From Novosphingobium aureum (GTDB taxonomy: Bacteria > Pseudomonadota > Alphaproteobacteria > Sphingomonadales > Sphingomonadaceae), in NCBI RefSeq assembly GCF_015865035.1, contig NZ_JADZGI010000003.1, positions 124,001 through 188,000 on the forward strand: 64,000 nucleotides of DNA, written 5' to 3'. Both the position numbers and the translations under genes were made by a program. A model generated the notes under the pieces. That model saw only the letters and a list, made by a program, of their open reading frames with translations. It had not been told where the DNA came from and did no database searches. Below, one piece after another: positions 58,316 through 64,000 of this stretch. How positions within the stretch are numbered: position 1 is the first letter of the stretch; the number at the start of each line of letters is the position of its first letter.

Positions 58316-59628
58316 GCGAAGGTGCCGGGATGCGTAATCGCGAAGGGCGCCTGCGGCAGGGGATCGGCCTGTGGGGCGTGGTCTCGATGGGGCTGGGCAC
58401 CGCGGTCGGGGTCTCGATCTTCTCGGCAGTATCGCCCGCGACCGCGCTGGCGGGGCCGGGTATGCTGCTCTCGGTGGTGGTCGCAGCCTTGCCGATGTAC
58501 CTGATCGCGGTGAGCTATGCCTATCTCGGCTCGGCCAATCCGGTTTCGGGTGCGAGCTTCGTGTGGCCTTCGCGCTACCTGCACCCCGCTCTCGGCTTCT
58601 TCATCGCCTGGATGCGGATCATCGCCAACATGGGCGCGATGGTCGTGCTCGCGCTGGTCCTGGTGCGCTATGTCTCGATGGTCGTGCCACTGCCGGTCAA
58701 GCCGACGATGTTCGCGGTGCTGCTGCTCGCACTCCTCGCCAACCTTGTCGGCGTCCACGTCGCCGCACGCGCGCAGACCTTGATGATCGGCGCGATGGTG
58801 GTGCTCTTTGCCGTGTTCGCGCTGTGGGGCGGATTTACCGCGGTCGAGCCGCAGCGTCTCGAACCTTTCCTGCCCAGTGGCCTGCCCGGTGTCGTAGCCG
58901 CCGCGCCGCTGCTGATGGGGCTGTTCTTCGGGATCGAGGCCGCGACCGAGGCCGGTGCCGAAGTGGCCGACGGGCGGCGCAACATTCCGCTCGGCATTGC
59001 GCTCGCCATCGGCTCGGCGACGCTGCTTTACGCCGCTGTCGCCTTCGTCGCGCTGGGTGTGCTCGGGCCTGAAGCGCTTGCGGGCAACGAGGCCCCGATC
59101 CTCGCCAGCGCGAAGGGCTTCATGGGGCCGCTCGCGACGCCGCTGATCGTGCTCGCCGCGATCGTCGCCATCGGCACCAGCCTCAATGCGATCTTCACGA
59201 TGTTCAGCCGCAGCCTCATGGCGATGGGCGAGGCGGGCGTGCTGCCGCGCGCGCTGGCCCGGGTCCATCCGCGCGCGCAAGTGCCGCACGTGGCGCTGCT
59301 CGCGGTCTTCGCGATCGGCTGCGCGGGGCTGGCCCTGCCGATGGAGCTGACCTTCCTGTTCCTCGCGGTCAACATTCCCAACCTGGTCAAGTACGCGAGT
59401 ATCTGCCTGTGCGCCGCACGCGTCGCGCGCCGCTATCCCGAGCTGCACGCGCAGGCCGCATTCCGCCCTTCGCCCGAGAAGATGCGCGTGCTCGCGCTGG
59501 CGGGCGCGCTGTGCGCGCTGGGCCTCGTCTTCGTCGGCTTCGAGGCCGACTGGCGGCCCTATGCCCTGCTGCTGGGCTGGGGCGTGCTCGGCGCCTTGTG
59601 GCGCTACGCACCGCGCCGGCGGGGCTGA
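58312..59628 (+). CDS. APC-superfamily amino-acid permease (GTG start)
   Basis: 438 aa with about 12 hydrophobic segments. The N-terminus LWGVVSMGLGTAVGVSIFSAVSPATALAGPG is the conserved first-helix pattern of APC transporters, and NPVSGASFVWPSRY follows. The GTG at 58312 overlaps the peptidase stop (GTGA), and the protein has the usual family length. It probably carries amino acids released by the S10 peptidase into the cell. The substrate cannot be assigned. Confidence 0.88.
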   Translation: MSEGAGMRNREGRLRQGIGLWGVVSMGLGTAVGVSIFSAVSPATALAGPGMLLSVVVAALPMYLIAVSYAYLGSANPVSGASFVWPSRYLHPALGFFIAWMRIIANMGAMVVLALVLVRYVSMVVPLPVKPTMFAVLLLALLANLVGVHVAARAQTLMIGAMVVLFAVFALWGGFTAVEPQRLEPFLPSGLPGVVAAAPLLMGLFFGIEAATEAGAEVADGRRNIPLGIALAIGSATLLYAAVAFVALGVLGPEALAGNEAPILASAKGFMGPLATPLIVLAAIVAIGTSLNAIFTMFSRSLMAMGEAGVLPRALARVHPRAQVPHVALLAVFAIGCAGLALPMELTFLFLAVNIPNLVKYASICLCAARVARRYPELHAQAAFRPSPEKMRVLALAGALCALGLVFVGFEADWRPYALLLGWGVLGALWRYAPRRRG

Positions 59629-59671
59629 TCTCCCCACCGGCGCGGCCGCAGCCTCAACTAGAGCCTGATCC

Positions 59672-61783
59672 TCAGAACGCGAAGTCCTCGTGCGTCTCGG
59701 CGCCGTCGCCCGCATGCAGCGCGACGGGCTTCGCCTCGGCGGCAGGCACAGTGATCTCGGGCGCATCGGCGAAGGGGCTCACGCCCACCTCGCTCCAGAT
59801 CTCGCCCGGGAAATAGACCGTGCCGCCGCGCACCACCATCGCCATGCGGTCGAGCGCGGACATGTCCTCGAGCGGATTGCCGTCGAGCAGCACGAAGTCG
59901 GCGAACTTGCCTTTCTCGACGCTGCCGTAGGACTGGTCGCGGTGCATGTAGCGATCCGCGCCCAGCGTACCGATCGAGAGCACCTTCGCCGCCGGAATGC
60001 CCGCCTCGGCGTAGATCTGGAGCTCGCGGTGAAGCGAGAGCCCGGTCGCATCGTCGGTGCCCGGAAGCAGCGTCACCCCGCGCTGGTCGAGTTCGCGCAG
60101 CAGCTGCTTGATGGTCTCGAACGAGCCGTCGTAGGCGGCTGCGTCGGCAGGGCTCTCGATCGGGGCAATGCCCTGGCGGCGGCGGCGCTGGACGCCGACC
60201 GGAAGGTGGTCGAAATAGCCCGCCACGGCAGGCGAGATGATCCCGTCGCGGCTCTTCATCAGCAGTTCGAGCGTCACCGCGGTCGGATCGAGCGCAATCT
60301 TGCCGCGCTCCATCGCATCGAGCGTGCGGGTCACGCGCGGGGTGGAAAGATCGAGCCCTGCGGTGCGGCGCATCGCGGTGAGGCGCAGCGGGGTGCGGGT
60401 ATCTTCCTTAGGGTCGAGCACCCAGCCCAGCATCAGCTGGTTGACGTGGGTGATCTCGTCGTAGCCCGCCGCGATCATCTTGTCGGCATTGGTGAAGGCG
60501 GGAATGTGCCCTGTCAGCCCCATGCCGAGGCGCTTGGTCTCGGCAGCGACCGCAGGCACCCAGGCGGGATCGAGGCTGTTGTAGATCTTGATCTGGAAAT
60601 AGCCGCGCGCACCATACCAGCGCACCGCGTCGAGCGCCTCGGCCTCGCTGCCCGCGATGAAGCCGTTGCGCGAGGAGTACGGGCTGCGCCCTTCGAGGAA
60701 GCCGTTGCGCACGATGCGCGGACCCGCGACCTCGCCCGCCTCGATGCGGTCGGTGAGGTCGATCAGGAACGCATTGTCGTTGCCCATGTCGCGCACGCTG
60801 GTCACGCCCGAGGCAATGTAGAGCAGTGCCGATTGCAGCGAGACGTGGGCGTGCATGTCGTGCAGGCCCGGGATCACCGTGCGGCCCTTGCCCTCGACCA
60901 GCACCTCGCCCGGCGTCGCGGGGCTGTCGAACGGCTCGATCGCGGCGATGCGCTCTCCGAAGACGAGCAGCGAGACCGGCTCGCCGAGCGTGCCCGTAGC
61001 CGGATCGAAGACGCGCACGTCGCGGATGCGGATCGGCGCCTCGTAGTGGTGCGCGACCTTGTCCTGGATATGCGCGAAGCGTTCGGCCGAGCGCTGCGCG
61101 GCAATGTCCGAGAGCTGGGCGGCATGACCGGCAAGGTCCTCGCGCAAGGTCACGCGCGAAGGCGAATAGCTGGCGACGAGCGATCCCGCATCGTCGAGCA
61201 GCACCGCATCGGGGGTCATGCCGATGCCCTTGACGAGGAAGGCGCGATACTGCGTGCCCTCGAGCGTGACGGGCGCTTCCTCCTCGAGCGAGAGCACGCC
61301 GCCCGGCGCTGCGGCGAGCGTGTGGTCGTCGTCGGCGAGGAGCGCACGGGCGTAGAGCCCGAGCGAGAAGGCGCTGCCTTCCTGCGCGACGTAGAGCGTG
61401 GGGGCCTTTGCCGTAAGCGCGCCCTTGCCGGTGCTGTCGTTCCAGCGCAGCGTCGAACCCTCGCGCACGAAGCTTTCGTCGACCGCGTTGCCGAAAGTCG
61501 AGGTGCCTTCAAGCGTCCAGCGCTCGGGCAGCCCGTCCGTACCGACCACGATGGCCTCGCGCATCGTCGGCCCGCGCCCGTTGCTCTTGACGTCGTGGTC
61601 GATGGCGATGCGGTTGCCATCGACCTTGGCAATCACATGGCCCACGTCCTCGCCATGGTCGATCACGGTGAAGCGCTGGGTTTCGGCATGAAGCGAGGCC
61701 GCGCCGAGCGCGAGCGCGGAGCAGGCGATCCAGCGCAGGCGGGCGAGGGTTGTCTTGCGGGGCGAGGGAAGGGTCTTGGTCAT
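59672..61783 (-). CDS. Exported amidohydrolase-superfamily protein with a large N-terminal domain
   Basis: 703 aa. A signal-like N-terminus (LRWIACSALALGAASLHAET) precedes about 280 residues of unrecognised beta-rich sequence, beginning RFTVIDHGEDVGHVIAKVDG. The amidohydrolase domain has VIPGLHDMHAHVS (HxH), ITHVNQ and LLPGTDDATG (metal-binding Asp), followed by GSVEKGKFADFVLLDGNPL. Metal-dependent hydrolysis of amide or peptide bonds in the periplasm is likely. The start overlaps the ornithine-cyclodeaminase-like stop by 4 bases, forming an operon. Confidence 0.85.
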   Translation of the reverse strand: MTKTLPSPRKTTLARLRWIACSALALGAASLHAETQRFTVIDHGEDVGHVIAKVDGNRIAIDHDVKSNGRGPTMREAIVVGTDGLPERWTLEGTSTFGNAVDESFVREGSTLRWNDSTGKGALTAKAPTLYVAQEGSAFSLGLYARALLADDDHTLAAAPGGVLSLEEEAPVTLEGTQYRAFLVKGIGMTPDAVLLDDAGSLVASYSPSRVTLREDLAGHAAQLSDIAAQRSAERFAHIQDKVAHHYEAPIRIRDVRVFDPATGTLGEPVSLLVFGERIAAIEPFDSPATPGEVLVEGKGRTVIPGLHDMHAHVSLQSALLYIASGVTSVRDMGNDNAFLIDLTDRIEAGEVAGPRIVRNGFLEGRSPYSSRNGFIAGSEAEALDAVRWYGARGYFQIKIYNSLDPAWVPAVAAETKRLGMGLTGHIPAFTNADKMIAAGYDEITHVNQLMLGWVLDPKEDTRTPLRLTAMRRTAGLDLSTPRVTRTLDAMERGKIALDPTAVTLELLMKSRDGIISPAVAGYFDHLPVGVQRRRRQGIAPIESPADAAAYDGSFETIKQLLRELDQRGVTLLPGTDDATGLSLHRELQIYAEAGIPAAKVLSIGTLGADRYMHRDQSYGSVEKGKFADFVLLDGNPLEDMSALDRMAMVVRGGTVYFPGEIWSEVGVSPFADAPEITVPAAEAKPVALHAGDGAETHEDFAF

Positions 61784-62748
61784 CGGGTGTTCCGGGCCTG
61801 GTGCTTGGCGTGAATATGGGCGGCGGCGGCAAGGTCCTGCACGGCATGGCCCAGCGACTTGTAGAGCGTGATCTGTTCGTCGTTCTCGCGCCCGGCGATG
61901 CGGCCGAGCAGGACTTCGCCGATCTCGCCGACGATGTGCGCATCGGTGACGACCCCTGCTTCGCGCGCGACGAGGAACTCGGCCGCTGCATCGAGCGCGG
62001 AGGCGCGGCTGTCGGCGATGTAGCGCGACCGGGCGACGAGCGCATTGTCGATCTCGACCGGGCCCGGCCCGCTCGATCCCACGACGTTGACATGCGTGCC
62101 GGGACGCACCCAGTCGCCCAGGAGGATCGGCGTGCGTGCGCCGGTCAGGGTGCAGATCACGTCGGCGTGCGCACAAGCAGCCTCGGCATCGCCGGCCACT
62201 TCGACCGGAAGCCTGTCCTGCCAGGCCTCGACCACGGCAGCGGCGCGCTCGCTCAAACGGCCCCAGATCAAGATGCGGGTGAAATCGCGCACGAGGGGCA
62301 GGGCGGCGAGGTGCGAATGGACCTGCCCGCCGGTGCCCAGCAGCAGCAGCACGCCAGCATCCTTGCGGGCCAGTTCGGCAGTCGCGACCGCAGTCGCGGC
62401 GGCGGTGCGGATATGGGTGATTTCCTCGGCGTCGGCGACGCAGACCGGGCGGCCTTCTTCGGGCTCGAACATGGTGACGAGGCCGCGATGGCGGCGAACG
62501 CCCGGATTGTCGGCCTGCGCGAAGACACTGATCATCTTGGCGCCGAACATGCCCTCGTCCGAGAGCGCGCCGGGCATCTGCGCGAAGGTGCGCCCCTCGC
62601 CCATGTGGATCATCGTGCGCAGCAACTGGCGCGTCTCGCCGCGCGAGAGTGCCATCATCGCCTCGCGCACGATCGCGATGCAGTCGGGATAGGTAAGCAG
62701 TTCGCGCACTTCGTCGGCGCCGAACACGGCCAGTTCATCGCGTTTCAT
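61780..62748 (-). CDS. Ornithine-cyclodeaminase/mu-crystallin-family protein
   Basis: 322 aa. VLLLLGTGGQVHSHLAAL is the NAD-binding motif of the family, and RTAAATAVATAELARKD and VNVVGSSGPGPVEID are also characteristic. Members are ornithine cyclodeaminases, ketimine reductases or alanine dehydrogenases. The substrate is undetermined. It heads a two-gene operon with the amidohydrolase and diverges from the Lrp regulator, whose likely binding sites lie in the shared gap. Confidence 0.88.
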   Translation of the reverse strand: MKRDELAVFGADEVRELLTYPDCIAIVREAMMALSRGETRQLLRTMIHMGEGRTFAQMPGALSDEGMFGAKMISVFAQADNPGVRRHRGLVTMFEPEEGRPVCVADAEEITHIRTAAATAVATAELARKDAGVLLLLGTGGQVHSHLAALPLVRDFTRILIWGRLSERAAAVVEAWQDRLPVEVAGDAEAACAHADVICTLTGARTPILLGDWVRPGTHVNVVGSSGPGPVEIDNALVARSRYIADSRASALDAAAEFLVAREAGVVTDAHIVGEIGEVLLGRIAGRENDEQITLYKSLGHAVQDLAAAAHIHAKHQARNTR

Positions 62749-62818
62749 GATCTCGTCGGGCCCACCCTTGCGTCCTGTTACCTGCAGCTAGACTAGCGCA
62801 GCACGGGGAATATTTGCG

Positions 62819-62872
62819 CGCTTTCGTTGCGCATGGCGGGAGGGCCATGGCATAGTCAAGCCAACGAAAGCG
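62819..62872. promoter_or_regulatory. 11-bp inverted repeat in the ocd/lrp divergent gap
   Basis: CGCTTTCGTTG (62819-62829) and CAACGAAAGCG (62862-62872) are perfect reverse complements separated by 32 bases. Centre-to-centre distance is 43 bases, about four helical turns, suitable for two Lrp dimers on the same face. It lies 17-71 bases before the lrp TTG start and 71 bases from the ornithine-cyclodeaminase-like start, so it could control both. Confidence 0.6.
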
Positions 62873-62889
62873 ATCCGGAAGCATAATCC

Positions 62890-63366
62890 TTGCCAGCAGA
62901 ACTCGACCGCCTCGACCTCAAGATCCTCGATCGCCTGCAGACCGACGCCACCGAAAGCTCAAGCGAGATCGCCGAGCGCGTGGGCCTCTCGCAGTCGCCG
63001 TGCTGGCGGCGCATGCAGCGCCTCAAGGACGAGGGCTACGTGCGCGAGACAGTCTCGATCCTCGACCGCGAGAAGTTCGGCGAGAGCATGTTCATCTTCG
63101 CCCAGCTCAAGATGTCGCGCCTGTCCGATACCGAGCGTGAGCGCTTCGTCCACGCGGTTGAGGGCACGCCCGAGATCCTCGAGGCCTATACCCTGTTCGG
63201 CGAGATGGACGTGATGCTCAAGGTGCTCGCGCCCAATATCGCCTGGTACCAGAACTTTACCTTCCGCACCCTGCTGCGCCTGCCCGGGGTGGAGGACGTG
63301 CGCTCGACCGCGACGCTGTCCGAACTCAAGTGCACCCATCGCCTGCCGCTGCCCTCGCGCCCCTGA
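62890..63366 (+). CDS. Lrp/AsnC-family transcriptional regulator (TTG start)
   Basis: 158 aa. LDRLDLKILDRLQTDATESSSEIAERVGLSQSPCWRRMQRLKDEGYV is the Lrp/AsnC helix-turn-helix. The C-terminal RAM ligand domain follows, with EILEAYTLFGEMDVMLKVLAPNIAWYQNF. A TTG start is chosen because GGAAG lies eight bases upstream and no ATG is placed well. These regulators sense amino acids, so it probably controls the divergent ornithine-cyclodeaminase/amidohydrolase operon and itself. Confidence 0.9.
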   Translation: MPAELDRLDLKILDRLQTDATESSSEIAERVGLSQSPCWRRMQRLKDEGYVRETVSILDREKFGESMFIFAQLKMSRLSDTERERFVHAVEGTPEILEAYTLFGEMDVMLKVLAPNIAWYQNFTFRTLLRLPGVEDVRSTATLSELKCTHRLPLPSRP

Positions 63367-63459
63367 TCGTGCGTCCGGCGCATAATCCATGCGCGCGGCA
63401 GCCAAGCGCAGCCTGCATTAGCAATCGCTTTGCCGAGCGAGCGCGATAGCCTGCCCGCC

Positions 63460-64000
63460 ATGATCGCCCTTCACTTCGCCCGCCGCGCCGCGCTGCACCT
63501 CTCCTGCGCGCTTGCGCCCATCGTCGTTGCCGCACCCGCGATGGCGGCAGATGCGCCCGACCTCGCCATTTCGCTCAGTCCCAAGGCCGAGGCTTCGGGC
63601 GCCCTGACGCAGATGGGTGTCGCGATCCGCATCGAGGCTCCGCCTGCCGAGGGTGTGCTTGTCTCGATCGCGACCAAGGAAAACACGGTGGTGACCTCGG
63701 CGGACACGATGACCGGGCTGCTCTTCACCGACGCACGCGGGGTCCTGCCCGTCGAGGCCAGCGACGAGGCGATCGACGACGACAATGCCCGGCGTTCGTG
63801 GAAAGCCGCGCGACCCGTCGAGGGGGCAGTCACGCTCGCCTACCGGGTGAGCATCGACCCGCGCCAGCCCGATCTTGCCGCGCCCCAGTACGAGCTGCGC
63901 GCCGCCGAGGGCGGGCTTTCCGGCGCAGGCAATGCCTTTCTCGTCCTGCCCGCAGACGAGGTCGCGCGCGACGTTTCGGTACGCTGGAACCTCGCTAGTG
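63460..64000 (+). CDS. Exported protein, 5' part, cut by the window end (possibly M61-peptidase-like)
   Basis: An open frame starting at ATG 63460 runs through to the window end (180 codons and one base, no stop). The N-terminus (MIALHFARRAALHLSCALAPIVVAAPAMAAD) is a Sec signal peptide. The next 150 residues look like an N-terminal beta-sandwich (VAIRIEAPPAEGVLVSIATKE, VTLAYRVSID, GLSGAGNAFLVLP), as in M61-type aminopeptidases, but the zinc-binding part would lie outside the window. The assignment is tentative; the gene itself is well supported by frame, signal peptide and codon use. Confidence 0.6.
   Translation, partial: MIALHFARRAALHLSCALAPIVVAAPAMAADAPDLAISLSPKAEASGALTQMGVAIRIEAPPAEGVLVSIATKENTVVTSADTMTGLLFTDARGVLPVEASDEAIDDDNARRSWKAARPVEGAVTLAYRVSIDPRQPDLAAPQYELRAAEGGLSGAGNAFLVLPADEVARDVSVRWNLAS

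Overview
The window is GC-rich, densely coded DNA with NAD(P)-dependent SDR dehydrogenases, standalone Rieske oxygenases, large TonB-dependent receptors, several GTG starts and strong GGAGG-type ribosome sites. This looks like a free-living alphaproteobacterium of the Sphingomonadales (Novosphingobium or Sphingobium type). That placement is inferred from gene content and codon bias, not from a marker gene. I see no rRNA, tRNA, CRISPR array, transposase or phage gene.

Region 1 (160-47752) is a catabolic island. It holds four Rieske oxygenase alpha subunits, a TauD-type dioxygenase, a molybdenum hydroxylase set (CoxG/M/S/L-like), ten SDRs, one MDR oxidoreductase, two acyl-CoA ligases, a methylmalonate-semialdehyde-type dehydrogenase, small NTF2-like, VOC, EthD and ABM proteins, a GMC oxidoreductase, a TonB receptor, and TetR and LuxR regulators. 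Its last part (38626-47752) is a nine-gene operon: DUF35 protein, thiolase-like protein, acyl-CoA dehydrogenase, E1alpha/E1beta/E2 of a 2-oxoacid-type dehydrogenase complex, VOC protein, second acyl-CoA dehydrogenase, and APH-type kinase. Together this suggests activation, oxygenation and CoA-dependent side-chain shortening of a hydrophobic, probably cyclic or branched, carboxylic compound. The substrate cannot be read from sequence.

Most genes in region 1 form short divergent operons. Many of the divergent gaps hold a 20-bp dyad with lux-box geometry (ACCT-N12-AGGT or a relative). A LuxR-family regulator with an altered ligand pocket (36036-36809) lies inside the same island, and no luxI is present. 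A LuxR-solo regulon controlling Rieske/SDR catabolism is the main regulatory hypothesis offered here.

Region 2 (47801-63366) is a peptide and amino-acid island. It has three different S10 serine carboxypeptidases (one Sec-exported, one lipoprotein, one with a signal-like N-terminus), a Tat-exported class V PLP enzyme, a 1007-residue TonB receptor, a class I/II aminotransferase, an APC permease, an exported amidohydrolase, an ornithine-cyclodeaminase-like enzyme and a divergent Lrp/AsnC regulator with an 11-bp inverted repeat in its promoter. This looks like a route that imports peptides, trims them in the periplasm and uses the amino acids, with possible periplasmic PLP chemistry on the peptide. 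The final gene (63460 onward) is an exported protein cut off by the window end.
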